The translations under genes were made by a program, and so were the position numbers. A DNA stretch of 31,252 nucleotides from the NCBI GenBank assembly GCA_963599445.1, contig CAVBWZ010000022.1, forward strand, positions 1 to 31,252, in the 5' to 3' direction. This DNA is from UBA9732 sp963599445. Its GTDB lineage: Bacteria > Spirochaetota > Spirochaetia > Sphaerochaetales > Sphaerochaetaceae. This document shows, piece by piece, positions 15,016-23,209 of the stretch (the first letter of the stretch is position 1; every line of letters begins with the position of its first letter). The notes beneath the pieces are model-generated. The model was given only the letters and a program-made list of their open reading frames with translations. It had not been told where the DNA came from and ran no database searches.

Positions 15016-16266
15016 ATGGATAAGTCCACAGAACAAACGAAAACCACATCTAGAAAACATAGAAAGCACACAAAGCCCCTGCAAAGGAAGCCAAACGCCC
15101 TGCTCTACTGGGGAGCCCGCGAATACATAAACATAGTAAACAGGCTAAAGTTCAACCTCACCGCCACAGGCGAAAGGGTCCATGGACCGGCGTTGCTGCT
15201 CAGCAACCACACATCCAACGAGGACTATAAATATATAGCGGGATCCGTAAGACCCGCCCGCATATCGTTCCTTGCCACATACCACTGGTTCACCTTCAAG
15301 AAATTGGCCTTCTGGCTCAAAGCCATAGGAGCCATCCCAAAATACCAGTTCGCAACGGACCTTGAGTCCATGAAGAAGATAAAGTACATCGTCCAGGACA
15401 GGAAAGGCGTGGTCTACATAGCCCCTGAAGGCACCGTCTACTCAAGCGGCCACCTAGGCTACATCTCGCCCGCAATCGCAAAGATGATCCGCTTCCTCAA
15501 AGTACCCGTCTACACGGCAAAGATACAGGGCGCCGGACTTGGAAACGCCAAATGGTCGCGCCACCTCCACAAAGGCATGGTCAACGTGGACACCCACCTA
15601 CTTTTGACCGCCGACGAAGCCAAAACCCTCCCCGCAGACGAAATCATGAAGCGTCTCACCACAGCGCTCACCTACAACGAATTCGACTTCCAACGACAGC
15701 ACAACGTCCTTGTAAAGGGCTCAGACAAGGCCGATGGCTTTGAGACCATGTTCTACAAATGCCCCATCTGCGGAAGCGAGTTCCATATTGAGGCGCATGG
15801 AAACGATGTACGCTGCACCAAGTGCGGAGCCAAAGTCACGTTCCAGGACGACTTCACGTTCAAATGGAATAGAAAACATCCAAGATGCTTCGAGAACTAC
15901 TCGCAGTGGTACGACTGGCAGCTTGACGAAATGCTCAAGGCCGTCTCAAGACCGGATTTCAAGCTATCTGAGGAAGTCGAGTACGGCTACGACGAGCCAG
16001 ATGTCGACAACTACGTGAAGGCAGGCCGAGGCGTCATGACGCTCACCCATGACGGTTGGGACTATGTTGGAACGTTCAAGGGAGAACACGTACATGAGCA
16101 CGACGACCCAAAGAGCGTGTTCCTTGCGACCCTCAAGGTTGGCCTTCATTTCGAGCTGCCGTATAGATTTGGCCGTTGCAGGGTCTTCTACCCCAAGAAC
16201 GGCCTGCACTCCATGCGCTGGCACCTTGCCTCCCTTGCCATGAGCATGATCCTCAAGAACAGCTGA
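15016..16266 (+). CDS. PlsC-type acyltransferase fused to a zinc ribbon
   Basis: The protein has 416 residues. After a basic N-terminus (residues 8-25) comes a lysophospholipid acyltransferase domain with the catalytic HX4D motif (NHTSNED, H65-D70). The acyl-acceptor motif APEGT lies at residues 136-140, and a hydrophobic VPVYTAKIQGAG segment follows. In the family this transfers acyl groups to lysophosphatidate or a related lipid at the inner membrane face. Residues 249-270 form a C4 zinc ribbon (CPIC...CTKC) that ordinary PlsC proteins lack, followed by a C-terminal domain of about 145 residues that I do not recognise. No Shine-Dalgarno is present; the promoter geometry suggests a leaderless mRNA. 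The enzyme class is likely and the substrate unknown. Confidence 0.82.
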   Translation: MDKSTEQTKTTSRKHRKHTKPLQRKPNALLYWGAREYINIVNRLKFNLTATGERVHGPALLLSNHTSNEDYKYIAGSVRPARISFLATYHWFTFKKLAFWLKAIGAIPKYQFATDLESMKKIKYIVQDRKGVVYIAPEGTVYSSGHLGYISPAIAKMIRFLKVPVYTAKIQGAGLGNAKWSRHLHKGMVNVDTHLLLTADEAKTLPADEIMKRLTTALTYNEFDFQRQHNVLVKGSDKADGFETMFYKCPICGSEFHIEAHGNDVRCTKCGAKVTFQDDFTFKWNRKHPRCFENYSQWYDWQLDEMLKAVSRPDFKLSEEVEYGYDEPDVDNYVKAGRGVMTLTHDGWDYVGTFKGEHVHEHDDPKSVFLATLKVGLHFELPYRFGRCRVFYPKNGLHSMRWHLASLAMSMILKNS

Positions 16267-16294
16267 AATTCCTCGCCCCTGGAGGAGCTCTCCT

Positions 16295-16374
16295 AATGTC
16301 CAATTTTTCTTTTTTTACATGTTTTTGGACATGAAGTTGTCCAATTCTCGTGTTTTTCACAAAAATTGGACATT
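16295..16374. repeat. Nested inverted repeats with four TTGGACA/TGTCCAA copies
   Basis: The outer arms AATGTCCAATTTTT (16295-16308) and AAAAATTGGACATT (16361-16374) are perfect 14-bp inverted repeats. The inner arms TTGGACA (16325-16331) and TGTCCAA (16338-16344) form a 7-bp hairpin with a 6-nt loop, followed by TTCTCG and a T run on the plus strand. The block fills the gap between converging genes, and the inner hairpin may terminate the plus-strand gene. Confidence 0.75.
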
Positions 16375-16378
16375 CAAC

Positions 16379-18205
16379 TCAGCCTTTTACAAGAATCCTG
16401 CTCTGCTTTGGCAAAAGCATAAGGGAATCTGCAGTAGAGAAATTCTCTCCTGTAAACCAATCAGTATAGCCGGAAACGTCAATTTCAGAGACGATACGCT
16501 TTGAATCACCCCGGTACATCAACAGTTTGACCTGCTGACCTACACCAAGTCCAGATGTCCTTGTGAACTCAAGCACGTCATCGTCGCAGTATCCAAACTC
16601 CCAAAGACCGGTGCCCAAGGCATCACCATACGAAGCGCGAAGACGTCCCAAGGAACGATACAGGTCATAGAACGACATATCCCACTTGGACCTGTCCCAC
16701 TGCATTGGGTAGCGGCAGTTCTCCGCAGTTCCCATAGGTCCAGGGAGAGCTATCTCGTCCCCGTAGTATATGCTTGGCATTCCAGGAAGCATGAACTGCA
16801 TCATCACGGCGCCAAAATAGAGGTCCCTGTCGAACACCTGTCTGTGGTTGTACAGGCGTGGGATGTCATGGCTGTCTATGAGGTTCATCTGCTGGTACAC
16901 CATCTGGGAAGGCAGAGACGAAAGCTGATTGAAAAGGTCGTCCCTAAGCTCCTTTGCAGTGAACGGCCTGCATACGCCGGGGTCGTTCATGTTGCGGCAG
17001 AAATACCTGTCCTCCTCCCCCATCCAGCTTCTAAGTGGGCGTGAGCAGCCAACATAGTTCATGGTTGCGTCCCATTGGTCGCCCTGAAGGAACGAACCTG
17101 CATCCTCCCAGCATTCGCCAACGATGTACGCCTGCGGATTGACAGCCTTCACTGAAGACCTGACCTTTTGCCATATCTCATGGCACATCCTGTCGCTGTC
17201 GTTCACACCAACGCAGGTTGCAACGTCCATTCTCCAACCATCTTGATTGAAAGGTGGACGAAGGAACTTCTTGAGCACGGAATCCTCTCCTGCGAACACC
17301 AAATCCCTAAGACGCTTGGACTTGTAGTTCAGCTGAGGAAGGGTTCTCACTCCAAACCAATAGTCGAAATCCCCCTTGCCGTCCTCGTAGTAGAACTCCT
17401 TCTCCTCACCACCGTTCTGTGCATTCTTGAACCAAGGATGTTCTATTCCCGTATGGTTTATGGAAATGTCGGTCACGACCTTTATGCCGTTTTCATGCAT
17501 TGTCTGGACCATGGAGGCATACGCATCGTCTCCACCAAGCTTTGGATCCACATGAAAATAGTCCGTGCAGTCGTATCTATGTGTCGTCATACTGCAGCCA
17601 ATTGGGTTCAGATACAACGTTGTCACACCAAGTTCCTTGAAATGCTCCACCTTGTCCGCAACGCCCTTGAGGTCTCCATTGAAGAAGTCGAGGCAGTGCC
17701 CGTCCTTGTACTGAAGCGGCTCATCGTCCCAATCCATGGAAATGGTCCTGTGACCATCGAACACATAGCCGCCATCCACACCAACACCCAAGGAAGGGTC
17801 ACCCTTTGCGAACCTGTCGGGGAATATCTGGTAGCACACGGCGTTTGGAATCCACGAAGGGACATCCAGATCCGCGATTATCTCAAAGGTGTCGCGGTTG
17901 CATGGGCACACATGGCTCTCACCCCGCTTCGACAGGTACACGGAGCCCACACCCTCCACATTGGCCTCGAACCAGTAGCGCAGCACCGGCTCGTCCATCC
18001 TCATTTCCACTGAGAACACATCTCCACTGCGCTTCATCTCGTGACGCAGCATGATATCAGGGCTATAGTCCGATATCTCTGCGATGCGCACCCAAGTGAC
18101 ATCATTCGACAGCACCTTGCAGCGAATGGTGACAAGCTCTCCCCTTCTGGGGCAGAGAGGCTCCACGAACGAAGCCCCAACACCGGAACGAAGATGTCTT
18201 TTCAT
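16379..18205 (-). CDS. GH13 alpha-glycosidase (neopullulanase/cyclomaltodextrinase-like)
   Basis: The 608-residue cytoplasmic enzyme (no signal peptide) hydrolyses alpha-1,4 and possibly alpha-1,6 links in maltodextrins. An N-terminal beta domain of the CBM34 type covers about residues 1-110, then IPNAVCYQIFPDRFAKGD opens the barrel. The four GH13 motifs are complete: DISINH (246-251), GWRMD with nucleophile D327, GECWED with acid E364, and IDSHD with D447. AAGGAG lies 7 nt before the ATG. It is the last gene of the operon, 42 bp behind the GH57 gene. It probably degrades the glucan that the GH57 enzyme branches. Exact specificity within GH13_20-like enzymes is open. Confidence 0.92.
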   Translation of the reverse strand: MKRHLRSGVGASFVEPLCPRRGELVTIRCKVLSNDVTWVRIAEISDYSPDIMLRHEMKRSGDVFSVEMRMDEPVLRYWFEANVEGVGSVYLSKRGESHVCPCNRDTFEIIADLDVPSWIPNAVCYQIFPDRFAKGDPSLGVGVDGGYVFDGHRTISMDWDDEPLQYKDGHCLDFFNGDLKGVADKVEHFKELGVTTLYLNPIGCSMTTHRYDCTDYFHVDPKLGGDDAYASMVQTMHENGIKVVTDISINHTGIEHPWFKNAQNGGEEKEFYYEDGKGDFDYWFGVRTLPQLNYKSKRLRDLVFAGEDSVLKKFLRPPFNQDGWRMDVATCVGVNDSDRMCHEIWQKVRSSVKAVNPQAYIVGECWEDAGSFLQGDQWDATMNYVGCSRPLRSWMGEEDRYFCRNMNDPGVCRPFTAKELRDDLFNQLSSLPSQMVYQQMNLIDSHDIPRLYNHRQVFDRDLYFGAVMMQFMLPGMPSIYYGDEIALPGPMGTAENCRYPMQWDRSKWDMSFYDLYRSLGRLRASYGDALGTGLWEFGYCDDDVLEFTRTSGLGVGQQVKLLMYRGDSKRIVSEIDVSGYTDWFTGENFSTADSLMLLPKQSRILVKG

Positions 18206-18247
18206 CCGTAGACTCCTTGGAGGAACTTAATGTCCCTCCTCTCTGGA

Positions 18248-19879
18248 TCATTTCGAATAGTCTGTTGTGAAGATAAGGCTTGGCTCCGCCATATGCCTTG
18301 AATTGAACACATTGTAGTCAAGCCAAGGAAACAGGTTGTCCCTTCGCTCAGCCTTTACAAGCCACTCGGTGTTGACCGCATTGCGGCACATGTTCTCGTA
18401 TACGAGATTGAGGTTCTGGATGTGTCCTGTAAGCCTCTTTCTTGCATACTCCTCGCTTGAATGGTTGTGGATTATGAAAGGCCAGTCGCTTGCCATGAGA
18501 AGAAGCGTCTCCCTTGCCGCCTGGCTCAGAGACCTCTGCTTGAGGGACTTCTGGTCTGGGAAGCGCTCCGCAAGCTCAGTCATCCTCTCCAAGGACTTGA
18601 ATACATGCCTGTACGCCCATGCATTGGAGCTGCTGTCAACCCACACCTGAGAGTAGCCGCCGTCACCCCATGTGGAGTATGCAGGCCTAAGTGTCTGGAC
18701 CTCCTCCCCTAGCTTTATGCACTCGCCTGGTGTAGTAAGAACCATTGAATCGTCCGCAGCCACCTTGCGTATCACGGCTTCGAGGAACCTCACGCCTTCG
18801 AACCACCAGTGTCCAAAGAGCTCAGCATCGAAGCTTAGGGTGTATATCGGGTCGTTTGGAAGCGATGGACCAACCAAGTCCCCTACGCTCTTTATGTGGT
18901 ATAGGAAATTGCTTGAGTGGGCATCCACCTTCCCTGCCGCCTTGTCAGGATCGTAGACCACCTTGTCAGCCGTCTTGCCTGTAATGGCCCAGTACTTGAA
19001 GCCGGTGAATACACGGACATCGGGCTCATGGATGTATGGCCGTATGTAGTCCAGTGGTAGGTCGTAGCCTATGTCACGGTAGAACTCCCTGTAGTCGGCA
19101 TCGCAGGGATAGCCCTCCGTGGAAGACCAGATAAGGCTCGTGAGGTTGTAGTCCCTTGCAAAGCAGTACAGTCCGTTTGGGCATCTTACAGGGGCGTAGC
19201 AGCCGGTCTTTGGCTCGTCCTGCGAGAGGAAGAAGGCCTGTGAGCTAAGGGACGTCCACTTTATGTTGTGGCGCGCAAGGATGTCCTCCAAGCCAGGGTA
19301 GTAGCCGCATTCAGGGAGCCAGAAGCCCTCCGACATCCTCTCGAAAGTCCTCAGATGCTCTATCATGCCGGTCTCGACCTGTGCGTTCACGGCTATTGGA
19401 TAGTCCCTGTAGGCGGGAAGGAAGGCATGGGTGGCCGTAGTGGTTATGAGTTCAAGATAGCCCTCGCTGGAAAGCTGGTTGAATGCGCTCAGTATGTCGT
19501 TCGAGCATTTTCCACTGTAGAAGGCGAGGTTCTTGGAAAGCCCTTCAAGGTACATGTTGGCCAGTCTGAGCTTTGGGGGGTCGTTCTGAAGCCTCTCGAT
19601 CTCCTTCTGTCCCAGCTCCAAGTGCTCGTTCATGTAGTTGAGGAACCTCTCCCTAAGAAGGGGGTCGTCCAGCATGGAGCACAAGGTTGGGGAAAGGGAG
19701 AATGTAAGCTTGAACGGAACCTTCTCGTCCCTAAGTGCGAACATCATCCTCAGCATTGGAAGGTACGATTCGTTTATGGCCTCGAACAGCCAGTCCTCCT
19801 CCAGGAACTTTGGGTATTCCGGATGTCTTACGAACGGAAGGTGCGCATTGAATATGAAGTTTATCCTATTCTTTCCCAT
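18248..19879 (-). CDS. GH57 1,4-alpha-glucan branching enzyme (DUF1957 type)
   Basis: This is a GH57 glycogen branching enzyme with the C-terminal DUF1957 helical domain. It starts INFIFNAHLPFVRHPEYP. The nucleophile Glu lies in GFWLPECGY (E192 counted from the first ATG at 19885), and the acid Asp is D353 in SFDAELFGHWWFEG. Both positions closely match those of the characterised archaeal enzyme. Two starts are possible: 19885 overlaps the previous stop (ATGA), but 19879 has AAGGAGG 7 nt upstream and is preferred (543 residues). It forms an operon with a DUF4912 gene ahead and GH13 behind, so its role is intracellular glycogen or polyglucan synthesis. It is cytosolic. Confidence 0.93.
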   Translation of the reverse strand: MGKNRINFIFNAHLPFVRHPEYPKFLEEDWLFEAINESYLPMLRMMFALRDEKVPFKLTFSLSPTLCSMLDDPLLRERFLNYMNEHLELGQKEIERLQNDPPKLRLANMYLEGLSKNLAFYSGKCSNDILSAFNQLSSEGYLELITTTATHAFLPAYRDYPIAVNAQVETGMIEHLRTFERMSEGFWLPECGYYPGLEDILARHNIKWTSLSSQAFFLSQDEPKTGCYAPVRCPNGLYCFARDYNLTSLIWSSTEGYPCDADYREFYRDIGYDLPLDYIRPYIHEPDVRVFTGFKYWAITGKTADKVVYDPDKAAGKVDAHSSNFLYHIKSVGDLVGPSLPNDPIYTLSFDAELFGHWWFEGVRFLEAVIRKVAADDSMVLTTPGECIKLGEEVQTLRPAYSTWGDGGYSQVWVDSSSNAWAYRHVFKSLERMTELAERFPDQKSLKQRSLSQAARETLLLMASDWPFIIHNHSSEEYARKRLTGHIQNLNLVYENMCRNAVNTEWLVKAERRDNLFPWLDYNVFNSRHMAEPSLIFTTDYSK

Positions 19880-19881
19880 AC

Positions 19882-20598
19882 TCATCCCTCCTTGCCTTCC
19901 TCGAGTATTTCATGGACCTGTCTGTTGTTTATAAGCTCACCACCCTTCGTCACAAGCGGGGTGACAAGTACGTTGAACCTATCGCGGTCCTTGAGGACTT
20001 CTGGGTTCCTTGAAAGCCAACATTCATCCACCGATACGATGTTGCTCTCTGCAAGGATGCTCTCACGTCCATTGGAGGGGTCCTTCTTCACAAGCACAGC
20101 CTTGTACTGCCTGCCTGACCATGGAAGCTCAACGCTCCACTCCATGTCGCTTCCAAGCACGTCTATGTCGAACGATGTCTCTGGACAACCGTCCTTTGAG
20201 CCATCGTCCTTTGCAAGGACTATGGTCCTCAGGGAGAGCGTGCTACCGCTTTCCTCCATCTGAGCCTGATCCTGTGGAGAAAGGCTCCAGAACACATAGG
20301 CCCAGTTCGCGTCCTTGGCTATTGCATGTATGCATGTTTCGTTGTATGCATCAGGAAGCTCTTCGACCCCTGGCAGTCCAAACGAACCCTGGCAGTCCAC
20401 ATTAGTGAGGGTCTTGACGTACCTATGACCTGTATAAGAAGGATGGTTGGGCTCGAGCCTGTTCTCATCCTCGTATATCTCCTCTATGGAATCTATGAGG
20501 TCCTCTCTGGAGAGGTCCTCCCAATCCTCTACACCTTCCTGCTGCGCTATGCATCTGAGCTCGGAGTCGGACAGGGTGTCAATGTTTATAAGAACCAT
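19882..20598 (-). CDS. DUF4912 protein of the glycan operon
   Basis: The protein has 238 residues. Residues 6-48 resemble a short SAP/Rho-N-like helical module (TLSDSELRCIAQQEG, then LSREDLIDSIEEIY). Residues 75 to about 220 match DUF4912, including the pattern LPDAYNETCIHAIAKDANWAYVFW. DUF4912 genes are often next to GH57 branching enzymes in spirochaetes and other anaerobes (known association); the biochemical role is not established. AGGGGAG lies 5 nt before the ATG. The stop touches the GH57 start. A strong promoter precedes it, so it leads the operon. Confidence 0.85.
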   Translation of the reverse strand: MVLINIDTLSDSELRCIAQQEGVEDWEDLSREDLIDSIEEIYEDENRLEPNHPSYTGHRYVKTLTNVDCQGSFGLPGVEELPDAYNETCIHAIAKDANWAYVFWSLSPQDQAQMEESGSTLSLRTIVLAKDDGSKDGCPETSFDIDVLGSDMEWSVELPWSGRQYKAVLVKKDPSNGRESILAESNIVSVDECWLSRNPEVLKDRDRFNVLVTPLVTKGGELINNRQVHEILEEGKEG

Positions 20599-20625
20599 AC
20601 AAGCTCCCCTAGTTGCTACCCAAAA

Positions 20626-20654
20626 ATTTTAGAGAAAGCGTCTGAATTAGTCAA
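20626..20654 (-). promoter_or_regulatory. Promoter of the DUF4912-GH57-GH13 operon
   Basis: On the minus strand, TTGACT (20654-20649), a 17-bp spacer and TAAAAT (20631-20626), both 5/6 matches. The start would be near 20619, with a leader of about 21 nt that includes the ribosome site. Confidence 0.7.
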
Positions 20655-20695
20655 CTGAGCATTCTACAGCGCCATACTCCGCCCTACAACGCCAA

Positions 20696-22351
20696 TCAGC
20701 GCCCAGAATCTCCAAGCATCCTTCTTGCGTGCTCAAGGGAGACCTCGTTCTCGTCACCGCTCAGCATACGGGCTATCTCATGCACACGCTCCTCTCCGGA
20801 GACGACAGACAAATGGGTGTAGGTCCTACCCTTCTCCACAGACTTGGAGACGACCATTTGGGTGTCTGCATGGCATGCTATGCTTGCAAGGTGCGTTATG
20901 GCGATTACCTGCTTATTTGAGGCAAGGTTGGACATGCAGGAGGCAAGGCTCACTGCAACGGAGCCACCAATGCCGGAATCCACCTCATCGAACACCTGGG
21001 TCTGAATTGAATCCTGAGAGGCAAGCACTGTCTTTAGGGCAAGCATGACACGGCTCAGCTCTCCACCTGATGCTATGAGACGAATCTCCTTCAAAGGCTC
21101 GCCTGGGTTCGCAGAGATCATGAACGAAACACTGTCACCGCCAAAGGAGTTTGGTCTGTCCAAAGGCTCAACGGCAATGGAGAACTGAGCATTTGGCATC
21201 CCTAGCTGCCTCAAAACGCTGCATATGCCCTTCTCAAGCTCCTTTGCAGCCTTCCTGCGGGCCAAAGACAGCTTTCCGCTCAAAGATGCGAACCGCTCCT
21301 TCTCAACCTCTATGGATTTCTCGCATGAAGCGAGCCTATCCTCGAAGTTCATGGCTACATCAAGCGTCTCGCGGGCCTTGTCGGCGAACGCCTTCACGTT
21401 CTCCAATGTAGGACCATACTTGCGTTTGAGCTTCTGAAGCACAGCCAAGCGGTCCTGCATACGGTTTATCGAATCCTGCGAGTAGTCCACAGAGCCAAGG
21501 TAGTCCCTAAGACCTTGGGAAATGTCCTCGACCTCTATGCGAGAGCCCTCTATCCTAGCTGTGAAATCCTGCAGGGCAGAGTCGCACTTGGCGGCTTTGG
21601 AACAAGAAGCGGATGCATCGTACAATGCGCTGCGGCAATCCTTCAAACGTTCAAGGCTGGCATTCACGTTCTCATATATCGACTCGAACTGGCTTAGTAT
21701 CTTTACCTTCTCGGAAAGCTCCTCGTCCTCTCCGTCAACTATGCCCGCATTTTCTATCTCGTCCAAGGCGAACCTGAGGTAGTCCTCCTGCCTGCGCCCC
21801 TCCTCAAGCTGGAACATGAGGTCTGCCTTCACCTTGGAGAGCCTTGAAAGTTCGTGGAACGACACCCCGCATTCGCCAAGTAGGGCCTCATCTCCTGCAT
21901 ATGCATCAAGAATAGAGCGCTGCTTCTCGCTGTGAAGGAGACTTTGGTGTTCGCTTTGGCCGTGCATGTCTATTATGCTGTCAGCCAAATGGCAGAGATC
22001 CTGTCTAGAGAACAACTGCCCCTGTACATGGATCAAAGACCTACCGCCGTTGGCCTTCACTGTACGGCGGATGTATATGACACCGTCCTCTGGCTCCACG
22101 CCGTGATCCAAAAGCCAAGGCAGTATTTCATGATTCTCTGGAATGGACACGACAGCGTCTATGACGATTCCGTCCGTCCCTGCACGGACGGCGGAGACAT
22201 CGGCCTTTTCTCCCATAAGAAGGCCCAAAGCGCCAAGTATGATGGATTTTCCAGACCCAGTCTCGCCTGTTATGACATTGAAGCCGCTGGAGAAGTCAAC
22301 GCTCAGGTTCTCTATAAGGGCATAGTTTCTAATCTCAAGATGTTCAAGCAT
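20696..22351 (-). CDS. recN: DNA repair protein RecN
   Basis: RecN is an SMC-like ATPase that acts early in double-strand break repair. The 551-residue length (from ATG 22351) is standard. Walker A GETGSGKS is at about residues 29-36. The central 300 residues are coiled-coil rich, with the family FALDEIENAGIVDGE segment. The ABC signature is in LIASGGELSRVMLALK, and Walker B is in QVFDEVDSGIGG. The ATG overlaps the nadK stop by 8 bp. An in-frame TTG at 22372 is rejected because the family begins MLEHLEIRNYALI. It is the third gene of the DegT-nadK-recN operon. Confidence 0.97.
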   Translation of the reverse strand: MLEHLEIRNYALIENLSVDFSSGFNVITGETGSGKSIILGALGLLMGEKADVSAVRAGTDGIVIDAVVSIPENHEILPWLLDHGVEPEDGVIYIRRTVKANGGRSLIHVQGQLFSRQDLCHLADSIIDMHGQSEHQSLLHSEKQRSILDAYAGDEALLGECGVSFHELSRLSKVKADLMFQLEEGRRQEDYLRFALDEIENAGIVDGEDEELSEKVKILSQFESIYENVNASLERLKDCRSALYDASASCSKAAKCDSALQDFTARIEGSRIEVEDISQGLRDYLGSVDYSQDSINRMQDRLAVLQKLKRKYGPTLENVKAFADKARETLDVAMNFEDRLASCEKSIEVEKERFASLSGKLSLARRKAAKELEKGICSVLRQLGMPNAQFSIAVEPLDRPNSFGGDSVSFMISANPGEPLKEIRLIASGGELSRVMLALKTVLASQDSIQTQVFDEVDSGIGGSVAVSLASCMSNLASNKQVIAITHLASIACHADTQMVVSKSVEKGRTYTHLSVVSGEERVHEIARMLSGDENEVSLEHARRMLGDSGR

Positions 22352-23198
22352 TGAACGCCCCCGCCCAGCCAAGCTTGTCCCTAAGGACTTCTATGAAGTT
22401 CCTCCTGCGGTTGGCGACGAACAGCGCATTGCAGGGACTTCTTTCAATGACGACTACATCCCCTTCCCTGAGCTCGAACATTTCATGCCCGTCGGATGAG
22501 ATTGCAATGCTCGTCCTCTGGGTTGGGACTTCAAGAGTCAGAACGGACGAGTCGCTTACGACCAAAGGTCTCACGCTCATTGCAAACGGGCATATAGGGT
22601 TGACGATTATGGCATTGAGGGAGGCATCCAGAATGGGCCCGCCGGCAGCAAGGCTGTATGCAGTGGAGCCCGTTGGTGTGGCCACTATGAGCCCGTCGGC
22701 CTTGAGGTCCGCAGCCAACACCCCGTCTATCTTGAGCCTTATGTTCACCAGCTTTGACATGGCGCACGCACACACAGTCATGTCGTTGAGGGCGGTGGAC
22801 GAGAACACCTCCTGCCCACCACGCACCACCTTGGCATGCAGCATCATACGCTCAAGCACGCATGTACGCCCGCCTACGTAGTCCTCAAAGACATCCTTAT
22901 ACTCGTAGGCCGATGTCTCTGTGATGTATCCAAACGTACCAAGGTTCACAGCCATTATTGGAATGTCCCTGCCCTTGAGCGCAGCTGCGCATGTAAGTAC
23001 GGTGCCATCGCCGCCAAGGGAGATGGCCAGATCCGCATCAGGGACGTCTATATTGGAATCGTCGTTCGTGGACGAAAGGTGAAGGACATGGGTCTCGATG
23101 CTACGCTCTGCAAAGAACGCACACATATCCCTGGCAAGGTCGTCAACAGACGCCTTCGTCGAGTTTGCGAACAAAACGACCTTCTTTACATCCTTCAT
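22344..23198 (-). CDS. nadK: NAD kinase
   Basis: NadK makes NADP from NAD with ATP or polyphosphate. The protein has 284 residues from ATG 23198, which has AAGGAG about 6 nt upstream; an in-frame TTG at 23213 overlaps that site and is unlikely. The GGDGT catalytic loop is at residues 62-66, VNLGTFGYIT follows, and the NAD-binding stretch ADGLIVATPTGSTAYSLAAG is present. The neighbours are a DegT-fold gene 11 nt upstream and recN overlapping downstream. The nadK-recN pair is common in many bacteria. Confidence 0.97.
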   Translation of the reverse strand: MKDVKKVVLFANSTKASVDDLARDMCAFFAERSIETHVLHLSSTNDDSNIDVPDADLAISLGGDGTVLTCAAALKGRDIPIMAVNLGTFGYITETSAYEYKDVFEDYVGGRTCVLERMMLHAKVVRGGQEVFSSTALNDMTVCACAMSKLVNIRLKIDGVLAADLKADGLIVATPTGSTAYSLAAGGPILDASLNAIIVNPICPFAMSVRPLVVSDSSVLTLEVPTQRTSIAISSDGHEMFELREGDVVVIERSPCNALFVANRRRNFIEVLRDKLGWAGAFNA

Positions 23199-23209
23199 GG
23201 CAGTCTCCT

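Noticed and set aside
22352..22372. Upstream TTG start for recN
   Set aside because: The family N-terminus begins at the ATG at 22351 (MLEHLEIRNYALI), and the added residues lie inside the nadK end.
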